A DNA stretch of 64,000 nucleotides. Source: Candidatus Rhodoblastus alkanivorans (GTDB taxonomy: Bacteria > Pseudomonadota > Alphaproteobacteria > Rhizobiales > Beijerinckiaceae). The notes under the pieces were generated by a model. It worked only from the letters and a program-made list of their open reading frames with translations. It was not told where the DNA came from and did not search any database. The stretch is taken from contig NZ_JAIVFP010000001.1 of NCBI RefSeq assembly GCF_022760755.1, positions 2,646,001 through 2,710,000 of the forward strand. Reading direction: 5' to 3'. Every line of letters begins with the position of its first letter. Position 1 is the first letter of the stretch. This document shows positions 17,143 through 26,979 of this stretch, in pieces. Made by a program: the position numbers and the translations under genes.

Positions 17143-20100
17143 ATGTTCAAATCGCCGATCGCCAAGGACATAGCGAGCATCCTGCTCTATGGCGCGGGCG
17201 TCGCCTCGGTGTCGATGATCGTCTGGACGGCGGGTCCCTATATCGCTTTTGGCGATTATCGCCCGCTCGACAATTATATCGTGCGCGAGGTCGTCATCGT
17301 CGTGCTGGTCGCCGTGGTCGCGGCGATCGGAGGAATGTCCTTCTGGCGGCGACGCAAGAACGTCGCCGCTCTGGAGGAAGGCGTGGTCGCCGAAGAGGCG
17401 CCGGACGATTCGGAGACGCTCGGCGAGCGCATGAAGGACGCGATCGCCACCTTGAAGGCGTCGAGCGGCGGCCGGTCCGATTTTCTCTATGACCTGCCCT
17501 GGTATGTGATCATCGGGCCGCCTGGCGCCGGCAAGACCACGGCGCTGGTCAATTCCGGCCTGCGCTTTCCACTGTCGCATGGCGCCACGCCCACCGCGAT
17601 CGCCGGCGCGGGCGGCACGCGCTATTGCGACTGGTGGTTCACCGAGGACGCCGTGCTGATCGACACCGCCGGGCGCTACACCACGCAGGATTCCGACGCC
17701 ACGCTGGACAAGAAGAGCTGGCTGGCCTTCCTTGATCTGTTGAAGACCCACCGGCCGAAGCAGCCCATCAACGGCGTGATCATCGCAATCAGCCTGCAGG
17801 ATCTGCTGACCCTTTCCCAGGCGCAGATCGCCGAACACGCCCGCGCCATCCGCGCCCGTCTGGTTGAAATCCACGATCGGCTCAAGGTCGATTTTCCGGT
17901 CTATGCCCTGTTCACGAAGAGCGATCTCGTGGCCGGCTTCGTCGAATTCTTCGCCGATCTCGACGAGCACGGCCGCCGGCAGGTGTGGGGCGCCACCTTT
18001 CAGACCGCCGACAAGAAGAAGAACATGGTCGGCGAGACGCCGGCCGAATTCGACGCGCTAATCGCGCGGCTGAACGAACGCATGCCCGACCGCCTGCAAG
18101 ACGAGCCGGCGCCCGCACCGCGTGTCGCGCTCTATGGCTTTCCCGCGCAAATGGCTTCGCTCAAACGCGTCGTCCACGATTTTCTCAACGCCATTTTCGA
18201 ACCGACGCGTTATCACGCCAATGCGGCGCTGCGCGGCTTCTATTTCACCTCGGGCACGCAGGAAGGCACCCCGATCGACCAGCTCATCGTGGCTTTGGTC
18301 CGCAATTTCGGCGCGCGGGAGGTACGGGCGCCCGTCCTGTCCGGCCTTGGCAAGAGCTACTTCCTCAACGACCTGATCCAGAAGGTGATCATCGGCGAGG
18401 CGGCCTGGGTGTCCACCGACGTCGCCGCCGTGCGCCGCCAGATGATCATGAAGGCGACGGCGCTTGGCCTCGCCGCCGCCCTCGCGCTCGGCGCCGTCGG
18501 CGTCTGGTGGATGTCCTATACGCGCAACCTCGCCCTTGTCGGGGCCATGCGCGACGCGGATATCGAATATGTCCTCGCCGCCGGCGACAAACGCGACGAG
18601 GATGTCGTCGGGGATCGCGATTTCGACAAGATCGAACCGCTGCTGCGCAAGCTGCGGTACATGCCGGACGGATTCCAGCAGGGCGAGCCCTCCCCGCCCC
18701 TGGCGGAACGCTTCGGTCTCAGTCAGCGCGCGCGCCTCCATTCCAGCGCGATCGAGGTCTATCGCGTCGGCCTGGAGCGGCTGCTGCGGCCGCGCCTGCT
18801 TTATCGCCTCGAGGAAGTTCTCGACGCCAAACGCGACGACCCCAGCGCGCTCTATGACGCGCTCAAGGTATATATGATGCTCGGCGGCGCGCATGCGCTC
18901 GACAGGAATTTCGTGCTGTCCTGGGAGCGGCAGGACTGGCGCGACAATCTCTATCCCGGCGCTGGCCAGGAATCGGGCCGCGCCGCGCTCGAAGACCATT
19001 TGCGCGCCATGCTCGATCTCGACGACGGCAGCCCGCCGCTCGTCGAACTGAGCAGCGCCGCGATCGAGAACGCCCAGAGAATTCTGGCCCGGCTCAGCGT
19101 CGCGCAGCGCGCCTATCAATTGCTGAAATCCCAGGCGCGCGACATCCCCGACTGGAGCGCCCAGACCGCCGGCGGGCTCGACGCCGATCGCGTCTTCGAG
19201 ACCACCACCGGCGCGGATCTGTCCAGCGTCCGCGTGCCCGGGTTCTATACTTACCGAGGCTTTCAGACGGGCCTGCTGGACCGTCTCGGCACGATCGCGG
19301 ACAAGGTCCGCGCCGACAAATGGGTGCTGGGGCGGATTGGCGAGGAGACCGACGTCGCGGCGCAATTCAATAGCCTGCCGGGCGATGTCTATCAGCTCTA
19401 TGCGAAGGATTTCGTCGGCGCCTGGAAGGAGGCGCTCGCCAGATTGCAATTGCGCCGGCTCACCGCCGACAAGCCGCGCTATCTGACGCTATCGGCGCTG
19501 GCGGCGCCGTCTTCGCCTTTGCGCGCGCTCATGGAATCCGTTCGCGACGAAACCTCTCTGACCCGCGAGCGGCCGAAACCAAAGGGCGGGGCCGCCGGCG
19601 CCGCCGACCGGAACCCGCCGGCCGCGCCCCTGTTCAACGAGGCGGCCATGGGCGCGCCGGGCGCGAGCATCGAAGCGCAGTTCCGGCCGCTGGCCGAATG
19701 GGTCGAAGGCTCGCCGCCCAATCGGCCGATCGATCAATTGCTCGGCAGGCTGAACGAGATCAAGGACAATCTCATCATTTCGACGAGCGTTCCAGCGCAG
19801 GCGGCGCAGGCCAACGCCAGCCTGCAGGCGCAATTGCAGAACCTGCGGGCGGCGGGGGCGCGGCTGCCGCCGCCCTTCGACACCATGATCAGCCGCGCGG
19901 CGGGCGCCTTCGAAACAGAAGTCAATAATTCGCTGCTCGGACAGCTCACCCGCGCGCTCGGCAATCAGGTGACCGGCCCCTGCCTGCAACTCATTCCCGG
20001 CCGCTACCCGTTCGATCGCGGGGCGCGCAGGGAGATCGCCCTGGCCGATTTCGGTCGCCTGTTCGGCGTCGGCGGCGTCATGGACCGTTTCTTCCAGAAC

Positions 20101-20712
20101 AATCTGGCGAAATATGTCGACCAGTCGAAGCGAGCCTGGATCTGGCGGCGCGACGACGCGCTCGCCAGCACTTTTTCGCCGACGACCTTGGTCGAATTCC
20201 AGCGCGCCGAGAAGATCAGGGACGCCTTTTTTTCGACTGGCGGCGTCATGCCGTCGATCAATATCCAGGTCTTTCCGCCGATCCTGAGCGGCGCCGGCGC
20301 CACCGCCAAATTCGAGGCCAACGGCGCCTCGGTCACATCGCAGGCCGGCGCGCCGGCGGCGTCGGGCGCGATCCAATGGCCGGGCGCAGCCGCCGGCGGC
20401 CGCGCCGCGGTCAGCCTGGCCTATGATCCCAACGCCGCATTGGCCTCCCTGGCGACCGCCGACAATTCGCCGTCGCCGGCCGCGCCCACCGCCGTGTCGT
20501 CGACCGCGGTCTCCGCGGTTCTGGAGCGGACGGGCGCCTGGGCTCTGTTCCGCCTTCTCGACGCCGCGGGAGCCCGGCAGCATGGCGACCGCATGTCCGC
20601 GAGTTTCATTTTGGGGGGGCGTGAATTGCAATACCAGTTCGCATTCGGGACGAGCGCCAATCCCTATCTGCTGCCGGCTTTGCGGGAATTCCGCTGCCCG
20701 GCGGGCCTTTAG
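17143..20712 (+). CDS. tssM: T6SS inner-membrane ATPase-like protein TssM (IcmF)
   Basis: This 1189-residue IcmF-family protein forms the trans-envelope channel with TssL. Two N-terminal membrane segments (about 7-30 and 48-70) are followed by a cytoplasmic NTPase-like domain with Walker A GPPGAGKTTAL (near 126). A third membrane segment (ATALGLAAALALGAVGVWWM, near 440) precedes a large periplasmic part that ends in the IcmF C-terminal domain (YPFDRGARREIALADFGRLF). The ATG at 17143 follows AAGGGG at a good distance; a TTG at 17125 is less likely. tagF begins two bases after the stop. Confidence 0.96.
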   Translation: MFKSPIAKDIASILLYGAGVASVSMIVWTAGPYIAFGDYRPLDNYIVREVVIVVLVAVVAAIGGMSFWRRRKNVAALEEGVVAEEAPDDSETLGERMKDAIATLKASSGGRSDFLYDLPWYVIIGPPGAGKTTALVNSGLRFPLSHGATPTAIAGAGGTRYCDWWFTEDAVLIDTAGRYTTQDSDATLDKKSWLAFLDLLKTHRPKQPINGVIIAISLQDLLTLSQAQIAEHARAIRARLVEIHDRLKVDFPVYALFTKSDLVAGFVEFFADLDEHGRRQVWGATFQTADKKKNMVGETPAEFDALIARLNERMPDRLQDEPAPAPRVALYGFPAQMASLKRVVHDFLNAIFEPTRYHANAALRGFYFTSGTQEGTPIDQLIVALVRNFGAREVRAPVLSGLGKSYFLNDLIQKVIIGEAAWVSTDVAAVRRQMIMKATALGLAAALALGAVGVWWMSYTRNLALVGAMRDADIEYVLAAGDKRDEDVVGDRDFDKIEPLLRKLRYMPDGFQQGEPSPPLAERFGLSQRARLHSSAIEVYRVGLERLLRPRLLYRLEEVLDAKRDDPSALYDALKVYMMLGGAHALDRNFVLSWERQDWRDNLYPGAGQESGRAALEDHLRAMLDLDDGSPPLVELSSAAIENAQRILARLSVAQRAYQLLKSQARDIPDWSAQTAGGLDADRVFETTTGADLSSVRVPGFYTYRGFQTGLLDRLGTIADKVRADKWVLGRIGEETDVAAQFNSLPGDVYQLYAKDFVGAWKEALARLQLRRLTADKPRYLTLSALAAPSSPLRALMESVRDETSLTRERPKPKGGAAGAADRNPPAAPLFNEAAMGAPGASIEAQFRPLAEWVEGSPPNRPIDQLLGRLNEIKDNLIISTSVPAQAAQANASLQAQLQNLRAAGARLPPPFDTMISRAAGAFETEVNNSLLGQLTRALGNQVTGPCLQLIPGRYPFDRGARREIALADFGRLFGVGGVMDRFFQNNLAKYVDQSKRAWIWRRDDALASTFSPTTLVEFQRAEKIRDAFFSTGGVMPSINIQVFPPILSGAGATAKFEANGASVTSQAGAPAASGAIQWPGAAAGGRAAVSLAYDPNAALASLATADNSPSPAAPTAVSSTAVSAVLERTGAWALFRLLDAAGARQHGDRMSASFILGGRELQYQFAFGTSANPYLLPALREFRCPAGL

Positions 20713-20714
20713 CC

Positions 20715-21416
20715 ATGGGCGCGGGCTGCTCGCTGTTCGGCAAGGCGCCGACGCGCCGCGATTTTTTCGCCGTGGCGACGCCGCGGTCCTTTTTGGCGGC
20801 CTGGGAGCCGTGGCTGCAGAATGCGGTCGCCGCCAGCCGTGACGCGCTGCGCGACGGCTGGATCAAAGCCTATCTGTCGGCGCCGATCTGGCGTTTCTGG
20901 CTCGGCTCCGACATTCTGGGCGCCGCCGCGATCGGCGCGATCATGCCGTCAATGGACGGGGTCGGCCGCTATTTTCCGTTGACGCTGGTCGCCTGCGCCG
21001 CAGCCGGAGAAACCTTCGATCCGCCTGAGGTCGACGCCCAGGACCAATGGTTCGAGGAGGTCGAGGATTATCTGCTCGCCACCCTCGGCATGCGCGAGCA
21101 CGACGCCCTGCTCGCCGCTTTCGGCGCGGCGCCCGCCCCAAGGAGCCGCCCTAAAAAGGCGTCCTGGCCCGATGTCGCTTTCGACCCTTACGACATCGTT
21201 CGGGTCGAGACGGCCGGTCGTGCATTCGAGTCCTGTTTCACGCTGGCGCGCGGGGCCGATCCGGACCGCGCCTTTTCGTCGTCGTCCTTCTGGTGGACGA
21301 TTGGCGGCGACGGCTTTTCCCCGCGGGCGTTCGCCGCGCGGCGGCTGCCGTCGCCCTTTATTTTCGCCCCCATGCTGACGGGCGAATTCGCTAGAGCGGA
21401 GGCCGGCGATGCCTGA
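20715..21416 (+). CDS. tagF: T6SS-associated protein TagF
   Basis: This 233-residue TagF family protein has the typical FGKAPTRRDFFAV opening, the APIWRFWLGSD segment, the GVGRYFPLTLVA core and SSFWWTIGGDGF near the end. In Pseudomonas aeruginosa TagF is a post-translational repressor of the H1-T6SS acting through Fha1, and in some bacteria it is fused to the PppA phosphatase. Here it is separate but overlaps pppA by eight bases, so the pairing is kept by coupling. It lies in the cytoplasm, as no signal peptide is present. Confidence 0.9.
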   Translation: MGAGCSLFGKAPTRRDFFAVATPRSFLAAWEPWLQNAVAASRDALRDGWIKAYLSAPIWRFWLGSDILGAAAIGAIMPSMDGVGRYFPLTLVACAAAGETFDPPEVDAQDQWFEEVEDYLLATLGMREHDALLAAFGAAPAPRSRPKKASWPDVAFDPYDIVRVETAGRAFESCFTLARGADPDRAFSSSSFWWTIGGDGFSPRAFAARRLPSPFIFAPMLTGEFARAEAGDA

Positions 21417-22197
21417 CAGGAGTGAATGGGACACGCCGTTTTCGAGCGCCGCGGCGACCCATGTAGGCCTGGTGCGCGAGAGAAATGAAGACAGCATGAT
21501 CGCGCTGCCGGAGGTCGGCCTGTGGGCGGTGGCGGATGGCATGGGCGGCCATCAGGCGGGCGCCTACGCCAGCGCCTGCGTGACCGACGCCCTCGCCAAG
21601 ATTGAGCCTGCGCCGGATGTCGAAGCGCTGGCGCGCGCCGGCCGCGAGCGGATCGTCGAAGCCAATGCGCAAATTTTCGCCTTTTCCCGAAAGGTCGCCG
21701 GCGGCGTCGCGGGCGCCACGGTCGCCGCGCTTTTCGCGGCCGACCGGCGCGTCGCCTGTCTCTGGTGCGGCGACAGCCGAATCTACCGGGTGCGCGACGG
21801 CGCCATCGAGCAACTCACCCACGATCACACTGAATTGCAGGAATATATCGACCGTGGCGCGCTCGCGCGCGAGGAAGCCGACCATTGGCCAAATCGCAAC
21901 GTGCTGACACGCGCCATCGGTGTCGCGGAGACCCCGCAATTGGACGCCGCGTTTGGCGACCTGCGCCCCGACGACACATTCGTCGTCTGCAGCGACGGCT
22001 TGACCATCCATGTCAGCGACGCCGAAATTCAGTCCGCTCTGCGCGGACGCGCCGCGCGCGCCGGTTGCGACCATCTCGTCGAGCTGGCCTTGTCGCGCGG
22101 CGGCAAGGACAATGTCTCGGTCATCGTCGTGCAATTCAAGCCCGACGCGACGCGCCCGTCGCCGGGCCGACGCGCGGTAAGACAGGCCAGCTCATGA
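21409..22197 (+). CDS. pppA: PP2C-type Ser/Thr phosphatase PppA (T6SS regulator)
   Basis: This 262-residue PP2C phosphatase has all the metal-binding motifs: RERNEDS near residue 25, VADGMGGHQAG near 42, CGDSRIYRVRDG near 121, CSDGLT near 194 and KDNVSVIVV near 232. In the known threonine-phosphorylation pathway PppA reverses PpkA phosphorylation of Fha and switches secretion off. The start overlaps tagF and the stop overlaps ppkA by four bases (ATGA), so the phosphatase and kinase are made in a coupled fashion. Confidence 0.93.
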   Translation: MPDRSEWDTPFSSAAATHVGLVRERNEDSMIALPEVGLWAVADGMGGHQAGAYASACVTDALAKIEPAPDVEALARAGRERIVEANAQIFAFSRKVAGGVAGATVAALFAADRRVACLWCGDSRIYRVRDGAIEQLTHDHTELQEYIDRGALAREEADHWPNRNVLTRAIGVAETPQLDAAFGDLRPDDTFVVCSDGLTIHVSDAEIQSALRGRAARAGCDHLVELALSRGGKDNVSVIVVQFKPDATRPSPGRRAVRQASS

Positions 22198-23951
22198 CGA
22201 GCCTCGATCGTCCGCAGATCCGCAAGGGCCTGCAGCTTAACGGAATCTACGAGATCGACGAACCCCTGGCGGCCGGCGGCATGGGCGAGGTCTATCGCGG
22301 GCATGCCATCCAAACCGGCGATGCGGTGGCGATCAAGCTCATTCGCGAAGATCTGGCCAGCGACGAAGACGCCCTCGCGATGTTCCGCCGCGAAGCCTCG
22401 GCGCTGCACAGCATCCATCATGAGGCAATCGTTCGCTATTTCGTGTTCTCCGTCGATCCCGCGCTGAAAAGGCCCTATCTGGCGATGGAATTCGTCGAGG
22501 GCGAAGCGCTCTCCGACATCCTGCGCCGGGGTCGTTTGCCGCTGGAGGCGATTCTCGCGCTCAAGGCCCGCGTCGCCTCGGGGCTCGAATCGGCGCACCG
22601 GCGCGGCGTCGTTCATCGCGACATTTCGCCAGACAACATCATCGTCCCCGACGGCGATTTCGCCCGGGCGCGCATCATCGACTTCGGCATCGCGCGATCG
22701 GCGCGCTCGCGGGACGCGACCGTGATCGGATCGGGCTTCGCCGGGAAGCAAAATTATGTTTCGCCCGAACAGCTCGGCCTTTTCGGTGGCGAGGTCACGG
22801 CCAGATCGGACATTTATTCGTTGGGCCTTGTGCTGGCCTATGCGAGCTGCGGCCGGCCGCTCGACATGAAGGGCAGTCAGCTCGAGTTGATCGAAAAGCG
22901 TCGCGACATTCCCGATCTCTCTTGCGCCGACGCGGAATTGCGGCCTCTGCTCGAACGCATGCTCCAGCCGGATCCGGCGATGCGCCCAACGTCGATGCGC
23001 GACATTGAAATCTGGACGCCCTCGGCTCTCCCCGTCACAGCCGAAAAGACCATTGTGCGCCTGCCGCCGAAAGAGCCCGCGCCGCCCGAGACGCCCCTGC
23101 CTTTTGCGCTGCCAAAGTCGCTGGCGGGCCCCGCGCGGCCGGGAGCGGGCCGGATCGCAGCCGTCGGCGGAATCGCGGCGGCGCTGGCGCTCGGCGGTTT
23201 CCTGCTGTTCCGCGCGATCGAGCGGCATAGGCCGAATCCGCCCGAAGTCGGTGCGCATGAGCCCGAAAGCGCGCGGCAAAAAGCCGAAGCGGCGAAACAG
23301 GCGGCAGCTCCGCCCGGCCCCACGCCAAGCGAAGACCTTGCGCTCGATCGGGCGCGGGTTCTGATCGCGCGCCCTCAGCTCGGGCCTTGCGCGACGCTGG
23401 TTCCGATCGAAGTTTCGCCGGCGCGGGTTTCCCTCGCCGGCCTCGGGCTCGACGCAGCCGCCTTCCAGCGATTCGATCAAAGATTCCAGGCCTTGACCGG
23501 ACGCCTGGCGGACATTTCGGTGCGCGAAGTCACGCGCGCGCAATGTCCCGCCATCGACTTTCTGGAAACGCTGCGTAAACGGGGCGCACAGGCCCCGACG
23601 ATCGCATTGAAGAGCGCCGTGGTCCGCGGCGACGCCGTCTTCTCGGGAACGGTTTCGGCGTCGCCGGCGAGCGTCGAACTGCTTGTCGTCGATGACGACG
23701 GCGAAACCTATAACGCCACCAACGTGCTGCGCGGCGATGCGCCGCAAAGGCGCTTCGCCATGCGCCTGCGGCAGGACGCCGAAGTTCGGACCCGCCGTCT
23801 GTTGCTCATCGCGGTGGCCAGCGCCGCGCCCTTCACGTCCCTGCGCGCCACGACCAGATCGGCGGCGGCGGACCTGTTCGTTCAGGCGTCGCAGGAAATC
23901 GGCGCCCATCCGCAAGCGGCCGCCGCCGTCGCGGCGTTCGAAATCCAATAG
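22194..23951 (+). CDS. ppkA: Membrane Ser/Thr protein kinase PpkA (T6SS regulator)
   Basis: This 585-residue Hanks-type kinase has its catalytic domain at about residues 15-280. The glycine loop is GGMGEVYRG, the ATP lysine is in VAIKLI, the catalytic loop is HRDISPDN near 141, DFGIA is near 163, and SPEQLG replaces APE. A single membrane segment (VGGIAAALALGGFLLFRAI, about 321-340) leads to a periplasmic region of about 240 residues, which would sense the envelope. The open frame extends upstream to 21885, but the ATG at 22194 gives the ATGA overlap with pppA and the expected start before the kinase domain. The extracytoplasmic domain has no family I recognise. Confidence 0.93.
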   Translation: MTSLDRPQIRKGLQLNGIYEIDEPLAAGGMGEVYRGHAIQTGDAVAIKLIREDLASDEDALAMFRREASALHSIHHEAIVRYFVFSVDPALKRPYLAMEFVEGEALSDILRRGRLPLEAILALKARVASGLESAHRRGVVHRDISPDNIIVPDGDFARARIIDFGIARSARSRDATVIGSGFAGKQNYVSPEQLGLFGGEVTARSDIYSLGLVLAYASCGRPLDMKGSQLELIEKRRDIPDLSCADAELRPLLERMLQPDPAMRPTSMRDIEIWTPSALPVTAEKTIVRLPPKEPAPPETPLPFALPKSLAGPARPGAGRIAAVGGIAAALALGGFLLFRAIERHRPNPPEVGAHEPESARQKAEAAKQAAAPPGPTPSEDLALDRARVLIARPQLGPCATLVPIEVSPARVSLAGLGLDAAAFQRFDQRFQALTGRLADISVREVTRAQCPAIDFLETLRKRGAQAPTIALKSAVVRGDAVFSGTVSASPASVELLVVDDDGETYNATNVLRGDAPQRRFAMRLRQDAEVRTRRLLLIAVASAAPFTSLRATTRSAAADLFVQASQEIGAHPQAAAAVAAFEIQ

Positions 23952-24005
23952 CCGAACTGGCAAGGATCAATTCCCTGCGCTAAAGTCGATTGGAAAGGCG
24001 CGATC

Positions 24006-25025
24006 ATGTCCCCCATCCACTCTTCGAGGCGGGAACAGGTCAAGGTCCGCGGTCCAGCGCGAGCAGCGCGGCGGGCGCTGCTGGTCGGCGCGAGCGGATT
24101 GGCCGCGACCTTCGCCCAAGCCGCCGCCCTTGCCGCGCCAGCGGCCCATTGGCCGCCGGGCCCCGCCGCTTCCCCCCGAGCCGCCCTTATGCTTGCCGCC
24201 GAAAGCACGTCGGCCGTCGATCAGACGCGCGGCGTCCGGGTGCGTCCGGTCGGCGCCGGAGCCGGCGGGCTGACGATCGTCCCGGCCGATGAACCGCCGG
24301 CGCAGGCAGGCGGAGGGCAGGACGGATTCACGACGCCGGTTCGGCTGGAAGCCGCTCCCGGCGCCGGAACGGCCGACGCGAAGGCGGCCAGGAGCCTGGC
24401 CGATATCGGCGCCGAGCCCATACGCATCGCCGCCCTCGATGGCCAAGCCGCCTGGTTTCCGGCGCTCCAGCGCCTGCGCCCGGTCGTGCTGGTCGACGCC
24501 AAATCCAACCCGGATCTGATTTGGGATCCGAAATCGCGGGAAGTGCTCGCCGGCCCCGACGTGGTGGCGCGCGACATTTCGGCCGCGGACCTGACCGGGG
24601 TCGTCGATCAGGCTTTGGCGATCGCATGGCTCAAGCGCCAGCAGGCGCGGGAGGTCCAGCCGATAAAACTGCTGTCGGTCGACGAATTGCATACGCGCGG
24701 CTCGCGCATCGACATCGAGATTCAGCAATTGAGGGGCCGATATCTCGTCCTGTTCGACCTTTCGGGGACCGGCGCGGCGCAGTTGCTTTATCCCCTCGGC
24801 GCGGATCCGGCGCAGCGCGCCGACCCGACCTATACCGTGACCTTCCAGGTGCGCGAACCGTTCGGCGCGGATTATGTCGTCGCCGTCACTGCCGCCAGAC
24901 CGATGCCGGAACTCGAACAGACCTTGCGCGAAAGCGCGCGCCACATCGATTTGCAGGCGCTCGCCTCCGCGCTGGATGGTCTGGACCCCCACATCGGCTA
25001 TGTCCGCATCTTCACTTCGCCGTGA
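24006..25025 (+). CDS. Exported DUF4384-like protein downstream of ppkA
   Basis: This 339-residue protein has a long basic start and a hydrophobic stretch (RALLVGASGLAATFAQAAAL, about 23-42) that looks like a signal peptide ending at Ala-rich residues. The mature part has a disordered region to about 130. A C-terminal domain (about 235-339) with RYLVLFDLSGTGAAQLLYPL and VREPFGADYVVAVTA resembles the DUF4384 fold that is usually fused to caspase-like domains. No peptidase motif is present. It begins 54 bases after ppkA and ends eight bases before the next gene, which carries a clearer DUF4384. The role is unknown; position suggests an envelope partner of the kinase. Confidence 0.75.
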   Translation: MSPIHSSRREQVKVRGPARAARRALLVGASGLAATFAQAAALAAPAAHWPPGPAASPRAALMLAAESTSAVDQTRGVRVRPVGAGAGGLTIVPADEPPAQAGGGQDGFTTPVRLEAAPGAGTADAKAARSLADIGAEPIRIAALDGQAAWFPALQRLRPVVLVDAKSNPDLIWDPKSREVLAGPDVVARDISAADLTGVVDQALAIAWLKRQQAREVQPIKLLSVDELHTRGSRIDIEIQQLRGRYLVLFDLSGTGAAQLLYPLGADPAQRADPTYTVTFQVREPFGADYVVAVTAARPMPELEQTLRESARHIDLQALASALDGLDPHIGYVRIFTSP

Positions 25026-25032
25026 GCGCGCC

Positions 25033-25728
25033 ATGCGTGTGGCTCTTTCTCCTGCCTTCCTGCTTTGCGCTCTCCTCCTTGGCGCGCCGCCGATCTCAGG
25101 CGCCGCGCAAGCCCAGGAGCCGCAAGATCCGGGCGGCGCCGTCCGAGGCGTGCGCATTGACGCTTGGCCGGCGCCATCGCGCGCCCTAAATCGCCCGCAG
25201 GTGAAGGAAGCCGACGTGGCGGCGCTTCCCGCCAGTCCTCCATTGAAGAATAAAGTCGGTCTCGCTTTCGACTTCGCGCCGGCGGCGCAATTGTCGATCG
25301 GCTCGAAAATATCGTTCCGCATCCGCGCGAACAAAACGGGATATGTCGTGATCGTCGATGTTGACGCCCATGGAAAGACGTCTCAGATTTACCCTAATGC
25401 ATTGTCGGCGGCAGAGGGCGAAAAGTCCGCTGAAGCGAACAGGATACAGGCCGGCGTCCCGATCGTCATTCCTGCGGCTGACTCCAAAACATATGAGTTT
25501 ATCGCTTCGCCGCCGGTCGGCGTCGGCATGACCATGGCCATTTTCAGCGAGACGCCGCTGCAAGTGGTCGATCTTCCCGACGTGCCCGCGAATCTGATCG
25601 GGCGCCCGGACGAAGCGACATTTCTTGGTCAGGCGGCGCAAAGCCTGCGCTTCATTCCGACGGGAGCGAGCGACGAATTCACGGCTCCCGATCTTTCCTT
25701 CGCAGCGCAATTTTACGTGGTCCGATGA
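25033..25728 (+). CDS. Periplasmic DUF4384 domain protein
   Basis: This 231-residue protein has a clear Sec signal peptide (MRVALSPAFLLCALLLGAPP, cleavage near AQAQ). A DUF4384-type domain covers about 75-180: GSKISFRIRANKTGYVVIVD, the HGKTSQIYPN segment and the VPIVIPAADSKTYEF strand. DUF4384 proteins often carry an N-terminal caspase fold; here the domain stands alone, and a separate caspase-like gene ends the locus. The ATG at 25033 overlies no upstream coding evidence and precedes the signal peptide directly. Confidence 0.8.
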   Translation: MRVALSPAFLLCALLLGAPPISGAAQAQEPQDPGGAVRGVRIDAWPAPSRALNRPQVKEADVAALPASPPLKNKVGLAFDFAPAAQLSIGSKISFRIRANKTGYVVIVDVDAHGKTSQIYPNALSAAEGEKSAEANRIQAGVPIVIPAADSKTYEFIASPPVGVGMTMAIFSETPLQVVDLPDVPANLIGRPDEATFLGQAAQSLRFIPTGASDEFTAPDLSFAAQFYVVR

Positions 25729-25795
25729 ACATCCAGCGCCTCATTGTCGATTGTTCGACGCCGTGGCGGCATGAACGGGGAAACCGGAAGCGGCG

Positions 25796-26902
25796 ATGAC
25801 GGTTTGGAAAATCCATGCTTGCGGCCTCGTCCTTTGCGCGCTCGCGCAGTCATGCGCGCCGGTCAGCGCTTCCGAATCGCTCATTGAGCTGACGACGGGC
25901 GGACTCGACATCGCCAAGGCGAGCGGTTCGGCGCCTGTCGTCCTCGAGTCCGAGAACGTGGCGGTTTCCCTCGCCCGGGTCATCTTCAGATATCGAATAT
26001 CGACGCCGGGACCTGCGCCGGTTCGAATCGAACTTAACTTCCGCTATCCTGACCTCGATTTTTCCGATCCCGATGCGACCTATGCCATTCCGGGATCGGA
26101 CCCGATCAATTTTCTCGACGCAAAGCTGAAGATCGCCGGCGCGCCGGCCGCGATGACCTTGTCTCAAACCGCCTCGCTCGACGGCAAAAACGTCACGGCG
26201 ACGCTCGCCAAGGCGCGACTGCCGCTCGTTCCGGTCGGCGATTTCGGCTCCCGACTGGCTGCCGCGCCACAGGCCTTACAAAAATCATTGCAGGCTGACG
26301 GGCTGATCAAGGAGGTGGGAACGAGCGTCGAGGGCGCGCCCTTGCTGTTCCCGACCTGGACCGTGAAGACCGAAGGCGCGTTCAGGATGACGCTCCAGCC
26401 GGCGAAGCCGGTCGATGTCGAAATCGCCTATCGGCCGAGCATTGGCGTTCGCCAGGATTCGCTGTTGCGCAAGGCCTTGCGCGACAACAAGGAACTCGCG
26501 GCGGATGCCGCGGCGCAAATAAGCACGTTCTGCAGCGAACCGGCCGTCCTCAAGGGTATCGACGCCATGGCCGGAGCTGCGGAGGCCAATGTCGCACAAC
26601 TCAGGGAACGGCGCATCCGTATCCTGATGCGCGACCCGGCGGCGGCGCCCGTGCCTGCGGTCGCCTACCGGCTTTCCGTCGACAAAGGGAAAGCGTCGCG
26701 CATCGTCTCCTTCTGTGCGCAGAATTTGAACAAAACGTCGCCGACGACTTTCGTGGCGAAAATGTCCAATTTTGTTCCGAAGCCGGAATTCTACCTGCTG
26801 ATCATCGAGGGCAGGACATCGCCGTCGGTCCGTCGGGCTCCGCGCCGCGCGCCGCTCAACGCGGCGCCGCCCTTCGTCGGGCGCGACGCCACGGACAGAT
26901 AA
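25796..26902 (+). CDS. Periplasmic DUF4424 family protein
   Basis: This 368-residue exported protein has a signal peptide (ACGLVLCALAQSCAPVSASE). The mature start ESLIELTTGGLDIAKAS and the following strands VVLESENVAVSLARVIFRYR match the opening of DUF4424 proteins, which are predicted all-beta periplasmic proteins of unknown function. Three cysteines occur in the mature chain, two of which (FCSEP and SFCAQN) could pair. A basic, Pro-rich tail (RRAPRRAPLN) ends it. It lies 67 bases after the DUF4384 gene on the same strand, consistent with read-through from the T6SS operon. Confidence 0.75.
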   Translation: MTVWKIHACGLVLCALAQSCAPVSASESLIELTTGGLDIAKASGSAPVVLESENVAVSLARVIFRYRISTPGPAPVRIELNFRYPDLDFSDPDATYAIPGSDPINFLDAKLKIAGAPAAMTLSQTASLDGKNVTATLAKARLPLVPVGDFGSRLAAAPQALQKSLQADGLIKEVGTSVEGAPLLFPTWTVKTEGAFRMTLQPAKPVDVEIAYRPSIGVRQDSLLRKALRDNKELAADAAAQISTFCSEPAVLKGIDAMAGAAEANVAQLRERRIRILMRDPAAAPVPAVAYRLSVDKGKASRIVSFCAQNLNKTSPTTFVAKMSNFVPKPEFYLLIIEGRTSPSVRRAPRRAPLNAAPPFVGRDATDR

Positions 26903-26979
26903 TTCCATTTTGCCGGCGCGCGCCTCTTGATTCGCCAGTGCCGTTGCAGTTGTATGGGCAGAATGGCTGGAGGATAGCG

